Shown: positions 34,044 to 44,740 of the stretch, in pieces
How positions within the stretch are numbered: the first letter of the stretch is position 1
How the letters are laid out: each line of letters opens with the position of its first letter
Assembly: GCF_006715055.1 (NCBI RefSeq)
Contig: NZ_VFMN01000001.1
Location: 1,550,001 to 1,614,000 of the forward strand
DNA length: 64,000 nucleotides
Origin: Lapillicoccus jejuensis
GTDB lineage: Bacteria > Actinomycetota > Actinomycetes > Actinomycetales > Dermatophilaceae
Direction of reading: 5' to 3'
Made by a program: the position numbers and the translations under genes
The notes under the pieces: generated by a model
Told to the model about the DNA's origin: nothing
What the model saw: only the letters and a program-made list of their open reading frames with translations
Databases searched by the model: none

Positions 34044-34906
34044 GTGAGCGACGACGCCGCCGTGACCCCCGTGTTCTTCCTGTCGGACAGCACCGGGATC
34101 AGCGCCGAGACGATGGGCAACGCCATGCTCATCCAGTTCCCGGACCTGCGCTTCGAGCGGCAGCTCATCCCGTTCATTACGACGGTCGAGGAGGCCGAGC
34201 GCGTCGTCGCGATCCTCGACGAGGCCGCCGACGGCCCGACGACCCCCATCGCCTTCACGACCGCCGCGACCGACGAGATCCGCGAGGTCCTGCACCGCAC
34301 CCGGTGCCCGATGATCGACTTCTTCGAGCTGCACAGCAGCCGGGTCGAGGCGATCCTCGGCAAGCCGGCGGCACGGATCGCGGCCCGGCTGCACGGCGTC
34401 GGTGACGTCCAGCGCTACAACGCGCGGATGGCGGCGGTCGAGTACACGATCGAGCACGACGACGGCCAGAGCGTGCGCAACATCAGCAAGGCCGACATCG
34501 TCCTCATCGCCCCGTCGCGGTGCGGGAAGACGCCGACGAGCATGTACCTCGCGCTGCAGCACGGCATGTTCGTCGCCAACTACCCGCTCGTCGAGGAGGA
34601 CCTCGAGACCACCGACCTGCCGGCGCCGATCCGGCACCTGGGGGACCGGGTCGTCGGCATGCTGTCCACGCCCGCGCGGCTGTCGGAGGTGCGCAACCAG
34701 CGCCGCCCCGGCTCGCGCTACGCGTCCCTCGAGCAGGCGCAGTACGAGCTGCGCCGCGCCGAGGCCATGTACCGGGCGCACGGTGTGCCCGTCGTCAACT
34801 CCACCACCCGCTCGGTCGAGGAGATGGCCACCACCATCCTCCACACCCTGCGGTCCCGGAGCCGTCAGAGCCACCCCTCGCAAGGCACCTCGAACAGGAG
34901 TCCCTC

Positions 34907-34910
<4 letters not shown>
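34044..34910 (+). CDS. ppsR: PEP synthase regulatory protein (bifunctional kinase/pyrophosphorylase, DUF299)
   Basis: The 288-residue protein starts [20 protein letters not shown] and carries the P-loop-like [15 protein letters not shown] near residue 155, both diagnostic of the DUF299/PPSR family. The family phosphorylates a Thr of PEP synthase with ADP and removes it with phosphate. It overlaps ppsA by ATGA (34907-34910), so enzyme and regulator are coupled. I preferred GTG 34044 to 34008 because of the usual family start and CAGGAT just upstream. Confidence 0.92.
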
Positions 34911-37312
<2,402 letters not shown>

Positions 37313-37354
37313 CGTCCGCACCGTCGAGGCACCGGTGCCTCGACGATGCGGACG
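37313..37354 (+). terminator. ppsA terminator hairpin (repeated near 41406)
   Basis: Two 21-base arms (37313-37333 and 37334-37354) pair with a single mismatch and begin immediately after the stop codon. The core GTCGAGGCACCGGTGCC recurs at 41415-41431 after another gene. Confidence 0.7.
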
Positions 37355-37442
37355 CACCGACATGCAGTAGGTCCTGCCCGTACGACGCCCCGTGCTCAGC
37401 GGGGCGTCGTACGGGCGTCACCGCCTGTTGGTCCGTGCCGCC

Positions 37443-37515
37443 CGGCTGTCAATCGCCCCTCCCGGGAGGCTCCGTGAGCGTGGGGTCGCCCCTCGTGAGC
37501 CCCATTTGACAGCCG
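37443..37515. repeat. 72-bp terminally inverted repeat element, copy A
   Basis: It begins CGGCTGTCAAT and ends ATTTGACAGCCG. The interior has CGGGAG, GTGAGCGTGGG and GAGCCC in the positions shared with copies B and C. It is followed by the conserved flank CGACCCGGG. Confidence 0.65.
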
Positions 37516-37631
37516 GCCGACCCGGGCCTGGGTGCGCCGGACGCACCGACAGGCGGTAGGCCCTGCCCGTACGGCGCCGCGTGCTGGGCGGGGCGTCGTG
37601 CGGGCGCCACTGCCTGTTCGCCCGGACCGCT

Positions 37632-37703
37632 CGGCTGTCAATGGTCCCCTCCGGGAGACTTTGTGAGCGTGGGTCTGGCGTTCGCGAGCCCCATTGACAG
37701 CCG
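37632..37703. repeat. 72-bp terminally inverted repeat element, copy B
   Basis: The ends CGGCTGTCAAT and ATTGACAGCCG are perfect complements of each other over 11 bp. Interior blocks CGGGAG, GTGAGCGTGGG and GAGCCC match copies A and C while spacers vary. CGACCCGAG follows. Confidence 0.65.
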
Positions 37704-37770
37704 GTCGACCCGAGTGCAGCGCGCCAGCCAGTGGCCTGCGTTCGCGCACGTCGCGCTGCACGATGTCTGC

Positions 37771-38514
37771 ATGGAGACGATCGGGATCGACATGGCGGCC
37801 GACCCCAAGAACACGGCCGCTGCCCAGCTCCTGTGGCTGGACGGAGGTGTGCGGGTCATCGAGGTCTGTTCGCGGACAGGCGACGAGGAACTGGCCGCCT
37901 GGTTGGACCGCGACGTCGACAAGATCGGCGTCGACTGTCCGCTGGGCTGGCCTGATGCATTCGTCGACTTCGTGGTCGCGCATCGCGAACAGCAGCTGAG
38001 GCGCCCCGAGGTCGAGCCGGAGAAGTGGCGACGCACGCTGACTCTTCGCGAGACCGACATGGAGATCGTGAAGGCTCAGCTGGGGACGCCGCTGAGCGTG
38101 TCGGCCGATCGCATCGCCCACCCCACGCTGAGGTTGGCATCAGTGCTCTCCCGGCGCCGCCCTGCCGTCCGTCGTGACGGGTCGGACGTCGTCGTCGAGG
38201 TCTACCCCGCCGCCGCCCTGAAGAAGTGGCAGCTCCCCGGGACCGGCTACAAAGGGCCGAAGGCCGTCGACGCCAGGCGTCACATCGTCAATGGGCTGAA
38301 CGATGCCCTCTCGCTCGACTGGGGCGGCCACGAGGACATTGCTGTCACCTCGGATCACGTCATGGACGCCGTGATCTGCGCTCTCGTGGCTCGCGCGGCC
38401 GCGACAGGTCGCACGACACGGCCAGAAAGTCTGCAGAAGGAGCAGGCGCTGCGCGAGGGGTGGATCCACGTGCCCACGTCGGAGGACCTGTCGACCCTCA
38501 GCGCGGACGCCTGA
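37771..38514 (+). CDS. DUF429 family protein
   Basis: The 247-residue protein (start METIGIDMAADPKNTAAAQLLW) has IGVDCPLGWPDAFVDFV, RETDMEI and VEVYPAAALKKWQLPGTGYKG, all typical of DUF429, a putative RNase H-fold family. The Asp/Glu set (GIDMA, VDCP, VEVYP, TSDHVMDA) could form a nuclease-like centre. CACGAT lies 6 nt before the ATG. The coding GC is several percent lower than the neighbours, and it directly follows the tandem repeat, so transfer is possible. Confidence 0.82.
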   Translation: METIGIDMAADPKNTAAAQLLWLDGGVRVIEVCSRTGDEELAAWLDRDVDKIGVDCPLGWPDAFVDFVVAHREQQLRRPEVEPEKWRRTLTLRETDMEIVKAQLGTPLSVSADRIAHPTLRLASVLSRRRPAVRRDGSDVVVEVYPAAALKKWQLPGTGYKGPKAVDARRHIVNGLNDALSLDWGGHEDIAVTSDHVMDAVICALVARAAATGRTTRPESLQKEQALREGWIHVPTSEDLSTLSADA

Positions 38515-38583
38515 GTCCGGACGCTGGGAACGACGACGGCGTCGACCGCGTTGAGCACTGGCCGACCGACCGAAGGAGCGCCC

Positions 38584-39267
38584 GTGCCCACCGCCCCGTC
38601 TGTCACCAGCCCCACCACCACCGTCGTGCCCCCCGTCCTGCCCACCGTCGAGGACCAGGTCGAGCGACTGGTCGCCCTCGATGTCCCCGCGCTCGCCGGC
38701 GTTCCCGACGACACCTTCCGGGCGTACGGCGCCCCGCTGGTCACCACCGGGGCGCCGTACATCGACGCGCTCGTCGTCGTCCACCCGGACCTGGTCGGGC
38801 CCACCCGCCTGGCCCCGCTGCTGCGCCGCGGCGACCAGGGCGGGTTCGTCGTCGTCGACCTCACCGACCTCGACGACTTCGCGCCGATCGACGGCGTCGC
38901 CGTGCCCGACGCCCCCCTCTACCTCGTCCACGGCATCGACCGCGGTGACGACCTGCGCGGCACCACCCCGGACGCCGCCCTGCCGACGGTGCTCGAGCGG
39001 GGCCGCACCCCGCTCACCGTGAGCGAGGGGATCTCGTGGCTGCTGCAGGAGCCCGCCCGGCTCGAGCCCAACTACTGCTTCATGACCATCGGGTCTCGCC
39101 GTCGTACGGCCAGGGGTCTGGACGCCCGCACCCCTGCCATCTGGATCAGCAACGGCACCGGCCGCGACGGCCGCGAGCGGCGCGGCGCCCCCAAGGTCGG
39201 CTGGTGCTGGGCCGGCAACCACCACTCCTGGCTGGGGATGGCGAGCGCGACCGGCCGCCTGTCCTAG
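38584..39267 (+). CDS. DUF5701 family protein
   Basis: The 227-residue protein has EDQVERLVALDVPALAGVPDDTFRAY, then PLYLVHGIDRGDDLRGTTPD and a C-terminal WCWAGNHHSWLGMAS. I recognise this as the DUF5701 pattern common in actinobacteria; its function is unknown. GAAGGAG lies 5 nt before GTG 38584. It is 69 nt downstream of DUF429 but has its own typical composition. Confidence 0.75.
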   Translation: MPTAPSVTSPTTTVVPPVLPTVEDQVERLVALDVPALAGVPDDTFRAYGAPLVTTGAPYIDALVVVHPDLVGPTRLAPLLRRGDQGGFVVVDLTDLDDFAPIDGVAVPDAPLYLVHGIDRGDDLRGTTPDAALPTVLERGRTPLTVSEGISWLLQEPARLEPNYCFMTIGSRRRTARGLDARTPAIWISNGTGRDGRERRGAPKVGWCWAGNHHSWLGMASATGRLS

Positions 39268-39411
39268 CGTCCGCATCCGTGCGGGACCAGTGCCGCACAA
39301 CCGCGGACGTCCGAGAGGTCGGTGGTCGACGCCGCCGACGTCTCGGACGTACGGGCTTCGGTATCCGCAGTCGGGGTGCCGGGCGGTGCCGGCGGTCCTA
39401 GCCTGCCGAAG

Positions 39412-41391
39412 GTGATGCCTCGCCGCCTCGCCCTCGCCGCCGTCCTCGCCCTCGCGGCGACCGTCCCCGCGGCCGCGTCGGCCGCGCCGCCCACGGCCCC
39501 GACCACCGGGCCCCGTACGGCGTCGGTGCTCGCCGACCTGTCGGCCGCGGGCCTCACGACCTGCCACATCGGCGCCGGCGCGCCGACCCGGTGCGGACGG
39601 CTCGCCGTCCCGCTCGACCGCACCGACCCCGGGTCGGCCCGCATCACCGTCGGCTACGCGTGGATCCCCGCGACCGGCCGCAGCACCGGCACGGTCCTCG
39701 CGATGGAGGGCGGCCCCGGCTACCCCAGCACCGGCACGGCCGCCGACTTCCTCACCATGCTCGGCCCGCTGCACGCCGACCACGACCTGCTCCTCGTCGA
39801 CGCCCGCGGCACCGGCCGCTCGACGGCGATCGACTGCCGCCCGCTCCAGACCCTCACCCCGCCGGCCCCGCGCCCGGCCCTCCTCGAGGCCGCCGGCGCG
39901 TGCGGTGACCAGCTCGACCACACCTGGAAGCGGACCGACGGGACCTGGCAGCACGGCTCGCAGCTCTTCACGACCGCGGCCACCGTCGCCGACGTCGCCG
40001 AGGTGGTCGACCACCTGCACCTCACCGGCCTCGACCTGTACGGCGACTCGTACGGCTCGTACTTCGCCCAGGCCTTCCTCGCCCGGCACGGCGACCTGCT
40101 GCGCTCGGCGACCCTCGACTCGACGTACGAGACCGTCGGCCTCGACCCCTGGTACCGCACCTCCGCGGTCGTCGCGCACCGCGCGTTCGACGAGACCTGC
40201 CGTCGCTCGCCCACCTGCCCACCCGGTTCCTGGGAAAGGATCGGCGAGCTCGCGAGCCGGCTACGCGCGCACCCGGTGAGCGGCCTCGTTCCCGGCACCG
40301 ACGGCACCCGCCACCCGACCACCGTCGACGTCCAGGCCCTGGTCAACCTCGTCAACGACGCCGGGTACGACGCCGAGGTCTACCGCCAGCTCGACCCCGC
40401 CGTCCGCGCCGCCCTCGCCGGCGACCCGCTGCCGGTGCTGCGGCTCTACGCGCAGGACATCGGCTACGACTACAGCGACTACGCCGGCCCGGCCCGGGCC
40501 TACTCCGACGGGCTCTACCTCGCCGTCGCGTGCTCGGACTACCCGCAGCTGTTCGACCTGCGCGCCCCGGTCGCCGAGCGCAAGCGACAGCTCGCGACGG
40601 CGATCGCCGGCGCCGACCCGTCGTGGTTCGCGCCCTTCACCGCGGCCGAGTGGACCTCGGTCCTCGACTACACCGAGACCTACGCCGGCTGCCTCACCTG
40701 GCCGGCCCCCGTCGGGCCCGTCGAGCCGCCGGTGCCCGCCGGCGCGCCCCTCGACCCGGCCGGCGTGCCCGTCCTCGTCCTCACCGGAGAGGTCGACTCG
40801 CTCACACCGGACCTCGGTGCGCGGCACGTCGCACGGCAGATCGGCCGGTCCGCGACCGTGCTCGAGGCGGCGAACAACCCCCACCTCGTCGCGCTCGAGG
40901 ACGCGCAGAGCACGTGCGGCGCCCAGGCCGTACGGCGCTTCGTCCGCACCCTCGTCGCGCCCGGCCCCGCCTGCCTCGCCGGCATCGCGCCGCTCGTGCT
41001 CCGGGCACAGTTCCCGACCACGCTCGGCACGAGCACGCCCGCCGGCGTCGTCTCCGGCAGCGCCGACGGCCCGGCCCGGCGCGCCGCCAGCCTCGCCTGG
41101 CAGGCCGTGTGGGACGCCGCCGCCCGGTACGACGTCGTCGACGGCCGCACCGACGCCGGCCTGCGCGGAGGCCGGGTCGACTACGCCCGCAACGGCTCCC
41201 GGGTCGTCCTCGACCACGACCGGCTCGCCGGTGACGCGAGCGTCACCGGCACCGTCGACACCGCGACCGGCGGGACGGTGACCGTCCGCGCCGACGACGG
41301 CCGCACCTGGCGTGTCCGGGTCGACCCGCTGACCGCCGACGGCATCGGGACAGTCCGCGTCGGCGGCGCCGCCCTCCGCGCAGTGGCCTGA
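39412..41391 (+). CDS. Secreted tripeptidyl aminopeptidase-like alpha/beta hydrolase
   Basis: A signal peptide (LALAAVLALAATVPAAASAA) precedes a proline-iminopeptidase-like hydrolase. MEGGPGYPS forms the oxyanion region, LDLYGDSYGSYFAQAF holds the nucleophile Ser, and the C-terminal TAP_C region has VLTGEVDSLTP (Asp) and ANNPHLVAL (His). The roughly 200 residues after it form a beta-rich extension. Secreted members release tripeptides from protein N-termini. TAGCCT lies exactly 7 nt before GTG 39412. The 72-bp repeat family follows it. Confidence 0.85.
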   Translation: MMPRRLALAAVLALAATVPAAASAAPPTAPTTGPRTASVLADLSAAGLTTCHIGAGAPTRCGRLAVPLDRTDPGSARITVGYAWIPATGRSTGTVLAMEGGPGYPSTGTAADFLTMLGPLHADHDLLLVDARGTGRSTAIDCRPLQTLTPPAPRPALLEAAGACGDQLDHTWKRTDGTWQHGSQLFTTAATVADVAEVVDHLHLTGLDLYGDSYGSYFAQAFLARHGDLLRSATLDSTYETVGLDPWYRTSAVVAHRAFDETCRRSPTCPPGSWERIGELASRLRAHPVSGLVPGTDGTRHPTTVDVQALVNLVNDAGYDAEVYRQLDPAVRAALAGDPLPVLRLYAQDIGYDYSDYAGPARAYSDGLYLAVACSDYPQLFDLRAPVAERKRQLATAIAGADPSWFAPFTAAEWTSVLDYTETYAGCLTWPAPVGPVEPPVPAGAPLDPAGVPVLVLTGEVDSLTPDLGARHVARQIGRSATVLEAANNPHLVALEDAQSTCGAQAVRRFVRTLVAPGPACLAGIAPLVLRAQFPTTLGTSTPAGVVSGSADGPARRAASLAWQAVWDAAARYDVVDGRTDAGLRGGRVDYARNGSRVVLDHDRLAGDASVTGTVDTATGGTVTVRADDGRTWRVRVDPLTADGIGTVRVGGAALRAVA

Positions 41392-41405
41392 CGGGCCGCC
41401 GTAGT

Positions 41406-41445
41406 GTCCGCACTGTCGAGGCACCGGTGCCTTGGCGATGCGGAC
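41406..41445 (+). repeat. Degenerate copy of the ppsA terminator hairpin
   Basis: The sequence from GTCCGCACTGTCGAGG to GATGCGGAC parallels 37314-37353 with a few substitutions that weaken the stem. It starts 14 nt after the peptidase stop codon and is followed at once by element C. Confidence 0.5.
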
Positions 41446-41453
41446 GGACCGCC

Positions 41454-41525
41454 CGGCTGTCAATGGCCCCGGCGGGAGGAGTCGGTGAGCGTGGGATCAC
41501 CCCGCGGGAGCCCGATTGACAGCCG
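41454..41525. repeat. 72-bp terminally inverted repeat element, copy C
   Basis: It has the same ends (CGGCTGTCAAT, ATTGACAGCCG) and the same interior blocks CGGGAG, GTGAGCGTGGG and GAGCCC as copies A and B. It is 4 kb away from them and is followed by CGACCCGGG. Confidence 0.65.
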
Positions 41526-41557
41526 AGCGACCCGGGCGCGTGCGTCGGGACTCACCC

Positions 41558-41653
41558 TCATGGCACCCCTGGTCGAGCGGGCTCGCCGGCGCGCGGCAGG
41601 AGCGCGTGGGTGAGGAGTCGGCGGACCAGCAGGGTCGTCCTCGTGGTGGGCAT
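41558..41653 (-). CDS. 31-codon leaderless ORF divergent from the SARP regulator
   Basis: The ORF encodes a basic, Leu-rich peptide (MPTTRTTLLVRRLLTHALL at its start, Pro-rich end). Its ATG is 6 nt after the hexamer GAGCCT, which lies 5 bp after the paired CTGAAG repeats. This gives the exact spacing seen at two other promoters in the window. Small genes beside AfsR-type regulators are known (afsS in Streptomyces), but this peptide shows no visible homology to AfsS. Coding potential is inferred from promoter architecture only. Confidence 0.4.
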   Translation of the reverse strand: MPTTRTTLLVRRLLTHALLPRAGEPARPGVP

Positions 41654-41659
41654 GCGCCC

Positions 41660-41692
41660 AGGCTCGCCGCCCCCGGTTCAGCCGTCCTTCAG
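41660..41692 (-). promoter_or_regulatory. SARP-type direct repeat and -10, site 1
   Basis: On the minus strand CTGAAG and CTGAAC start 11 bp apart (41692-41682 and 41681-41671), then 5 bp, then GAGCCT (41665-41660). It lies between the 31-codon ORF and the regulator at 41783. SARP proteins typically bind 11-bp-spaced direct repeats just upstream of the -10. Confidence 0.6.
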
Positions 41693-41782
41693 AACCCGCT
41701 GCGGCCGACCTCCCGCCGCGCCTATCCTCCCCGCGGGGGACGCTCGACGCCAGACCGGTGCACGTGATCGAGGGGAGGACCC

Positions 41783-44740
41783 GTGGACATCGAGGTCCGC
41801 GTGCTCGGCGCCCTCGAGGTGCTCGTCGACGGGGTCCCGGTGCGGCTCGGTGGTCGTAAGCAGCGATCGGTCCTGGCCGTGCTCGCCCTGTCGCCCGGTC
41901 ACGCCGTCGCCGTCCCCCGCCTCGTCGACGGGGTGTGGGGGGAGGCGGCCGGCGACCGGGCCGGCGCGACCCTGCAGGTGTACGTCTCCACCCTGCGGCG
42001 GCTGCTCGCCGACGCCGGCGCGCCCGGGCTGCTCACGGCGCGGGCCCCTGGCTACGTCCTCGACCTGCCCCCGGGTGCGCGCGACCTCGACCGCCTCGAC
42101 GCCCACGTCGCCGCCGCGCGGGCCGCGACCGCGGCCGACGACCACGACCGGGCGGCGCGGCACCTGCGCGACGCCCTCGCCCTCTGGCGCGGGCCGACGC
42201 TGGGCGACCTCGCCGGCGAACCCTTCGCCGGCCCCGAGGTGGTCCGGTACGACGAGCTGCGGGCCGCCCTGCTCGAGGACCGCGCCGAGGCGGACCTCGC
42301 GGCCGGGCGGCACGCCGAGCTCGTCGCCGAGCTCGAGGCCGCCACGCGGGCCGACCCGCTGCGCGAGCGCCTCTGGGGCGCGCTCATGCTCGCGCTCTAC
42401 CGCTCGGGTCGGCAGGCGGACGCCCTGCGCACCTTCGCCCGGGCCCGGTCGGTGCTCGCCGACGAGGTCGGCCTGGACCCCGGACCCGCGCTGCGCGACC
42501 TCGAGCGGCGCATCCTCGGCCAGGACCCCGGGCTGGAGGCGCCGGGCGCGCGCCGTCCCCCGGTGTCGCTGCCGACGCCCGCGACCGAGCTCGTCGGCCG
42601 CGAGGAGGAGGCCGGGGAGGTCGGGCGGCTGCTCGAGGACGGCGCCCGCCTCGTCACCCTCACCGGCCCGGGCGGGGTGGGCAAGACCCGGCTCGCGCTC
42701 GAGGTGGCGCACCGGCTGGCGGCCGCGACCTCCCACACGACGGCGGGGGACGCCGTACGGCAGGTGCGGTTCGTGGGCCTCGACACCGTCGCCGACGGGG
42801 ACCAGCTGCTGGCCGCCGTGGCCGCCGACCTCGGTCTCGGACTGTCCGGCGACGACCCCGTCCCGTCCGTCGCCGCGGCGACCGAGGGCCGCCCCACCCT
42901 GCTCGTGCTCGACAACTGCGAGCAGGTGACCGGTGCCGGCGCCGCGGTCGGCCGGCTGCTCGCGGCCGCCACCGGGGTCGCCGTCCTCGCCACCAGCCGG
43001 GCCCCGCTGCGGGTGCGCGGCGAGCAGGAGCGCCCGGTCGAGCCGCTCGCCCTGCCGCACGCCGGCGCGGGGACGGACGCCGTCGCCGCTGCCCCGGCGG
43101 TCGCCCTCTTCGCGGCCCGGGCCCGCACGGCCCGCCCCGACTTCCGGCTGGACGCCTCGACGGCCGGGCCGGTGACGGAAATCTGCACCGCGCTCGACGG
43201 GCTCCCCCTGGCCCTCGAGCTCGCCGCCGCGCGGCTGCGGGTGCTCGACCTGACGTCCCTGGCGGCCCGGCTCGACCGGGCGCTGTCGGTGCTCACCGGC
43301 GGCGCCGGCGACCTCCCGGCGCGGCACCGCACGCTGCGGGCCACCCTGGACTGGAGCCACGACCTGCTCACCCCGGCGCAGCAGCGGACCCTGGCCCGGC
43401 TGGGTGTGTTCCGTGGGACCTTCACCCTCGCCTCGGCCGAGGAGGTCTGCGGTCCGGACGTCGTCGACGACGTCGCCGCCCTCGTCGAGGGGCACCTGGT
43501 CCGCTCCCGGCCGAGCGACTCCGGCCTGCGGTTCGTCCTGCCCGGGACCGTGCGCGCCTACGCCGCAGAGCGCCTCGACGCGAGCCCGGACGCCGACCGG
43601 GTGCACGCCGCGCAGGCGACCCGGGTCGAGCGGTTGGTGCAGCGGCTCGTCGCCGACGCCGACGGTCCCGAGGCCCACCGCTGCGTCGCCGAGCTCACCG
43701 AGGAGCTGCCCGACATCCGTGGCGTCCTCGACCGGGCGAGCGAGCACGACCCCCGCCGAGCGGCGCGCGTCGCCGCGGCGCTGCGGTTCTACTGGCTCGT
43801 CTCGGGCCGGCTCACCGAGGCCCGCGAGTGGCTCGACCGGGTCGTCCCCCGCCTGCGGCCCGGCGACCCCGAGCAGGCGTCGACGGCGCTGGCCCGCGGG
43901 GCGCTCGCCTACTTCCAGGACGACCGGGACACCGCCGAGCGGGAGCTCGTCCGCGCGGTCGAGGCGGCCCGGGCGGCGTCCGACCCCGGCGTGGAGGGGG
44001 CGGCGACGGCGTACCGCGGCGCTCTGCTCGTCGGGCAGGAGCGGCTCGACGAGGCCGACGCGCTCGCCGCCGAGGCCCTCGCCATCGGCGACCGTCACGG
44101 GCTCTACGAGCCACGGGTCCTCGCGCTGTCGCTCGCCGCGGTCGTGGCGGCCTCGCGCGGCGACCTCGACGCCGAGCGCTCGCTCTACGAGCGCCGTCTC
44201 GAGCTGGTCCGGGCCCGCGGCGACGCGCGCCGCATCGCCGAGACCCTGGGCAACCTCGCCGAGGTGGCCCTGGCGGACGGGGACGTCGAGCGGGCCGGGC
44301 TCCTCGCCCGCGAGGCCCTGGACATCGCCCGCCAGGTCGCGCGGCTGGTCACCCGCGACGTCCTGCTGACCCTCGGTCGGGTGGCGCTGCTCACCGGGGA
44401 CCCGACCACGGCGCGGGAGCGGCTGCGCGAGGCGCTCGACCTGTCGGTCGACCTGGGCCAGGGCTTCGAGACCGCGCAGTGCGTCGTCGCCCTCGCCGGG
44501 GTCGCCGCCGCCGAGGGAGACGACGTCCGCGCCGCGCGGCTGTACGGCGCCGCGCGGCGGATGCGCGACGCCGCGGGCGTCTCCGCGGTCGAGCTCGAGC
44601 CCGACCTGGAGGCCCACCGCACGCAGGTGCGCGACCGCCTCGGCGGCCCGACGTACGACGCCCTCGCGAGCGCCGGCGCCGCGCTCGACGCGGCCTCGCT
44701 CCTCGCGCTGGCGACGGCGGAGGCTCAGCCGATCCGGTAG
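41783..44740 (+). CDS. SARP/AfsR-type transcriptional regulator with NB-ARC-like ATPase
   Basis: The 985-residue protein has an OmpR-like DNA-binding domain (VRVLGALEVLVDGVPVRLGG, residues 1-95) and a BTAD domain (DLDRLDAHVAAAR, then GRQADALRTFARARSVLADE, to about 245). A STAND/NB-ARC ATPase follows with P-loop TGPGGVGKTRLAL near residue 293 and TLLVLDNCEQV. The C-terminus has TPR-like helical repeats. Such regulators activate secondary metabolism or secretion genes. GTG 41783 follows GGGGAGGA. Direct repeats upstream, and at two distant promoters, suggest its binding sites. Confidence 0.9.
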   Translation: MDIEVRVLGALEVLVDGVPVRLGGRKQRSVLAVLALSPGHAVAVPRLVDGVWGEAAGDRAGATLQVYVSTLRRLLADAGAPGLLTARAPGYVLDLPPGARDLDRLDAHVAAARAATAADDHDRAARHLRDALALWRGPTLGDLAGEPFAGPEVVRYDELRAALLEDRAEADLAAGRHAELVAELEAATRADPLRERLWGALMLALYRSGRQADALRTFARARSVLADEVGLDPGPALRDLERRILGQDPGLEAPGARRPPVSLPTPATELVGREEEAGEVGRLLEDGARLVTLTGPGGVGKTRLALEVAHRLAAATSHTTAGDAVRQVRFVGLDTVADGDQLLAAVAADLGLGLSGDDPVPSVAAATEGRPTLLVLDNCEQVTGAGAAVGRLLAAATGVAVLATSRAPLRVRGEQERPVEPLALPHAGAGTDAVAAAPAVALFAARARTARPDFRLDASTAGPVTEICTALDGLPLALELAAARLRVLDLTSLAARLDRALSVLTGGAGDLPARHRTLRATLDWSHDLLTPAQQRTLARLGVFRGTFTLASAEEVCGPDVVDDVAALVEGHLVRSRPSDSGLRFVLPGTVRAYAAERLDASPDADRVHAAQATRVERLVQRLVADADGPEAHRCVAELTEELPDIRGVLDRASEHDPRRAARVAAALRFYWLVSGRLTEAREWLDRVVPRLRPGDPEQASTALARGALAYFQDDRDTAERELVRAVEAARAASDPGVEGAATAYRGALLVGQERLDEADALAAEALAIGDRHGLYEPRVLALSLAAVVAASRGDLDAERSLYERRLELVRARGDARRIAETLGNLAEVALADGDVERAGLLAREALDIARQVARLVTRDVLLTLGRVALLTGDPTTARERLREALDLSVDLGQGFETAQCVVALAGVAAAEGDDVRAARLYGAARRMRDAAGVSAVELEPDLEAHRTQVRDRLGGPTYDALASAGAALDAASLLALATAEAQPIR

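Larger units (their letters stand above)
37351..37712. repeat. 189-bp tandem duplication
   Basis: GACGCACCGACA at 37351 and again at 37540 begin two long, diverged copies. Each contains an internal hairpin, then the 72-bp element, in the same order. In copy 1 the hairpin is perfect (GCCCGTACGACGCCCC, 37376-37391, with 37401-37416); in copy 2 it is partly degenerate. Similarity extends to about 37712, just before the DUF429 gene. Confidence 0.6.

Noticed and set aside
37663-37770. Upstream extension of the DUF429 gene to a GTG at 37663
   Set aside because: That extension would be encoded by the 72-bp repeat, and ATG 37771 has a leaderless hexamer at the correct distance.
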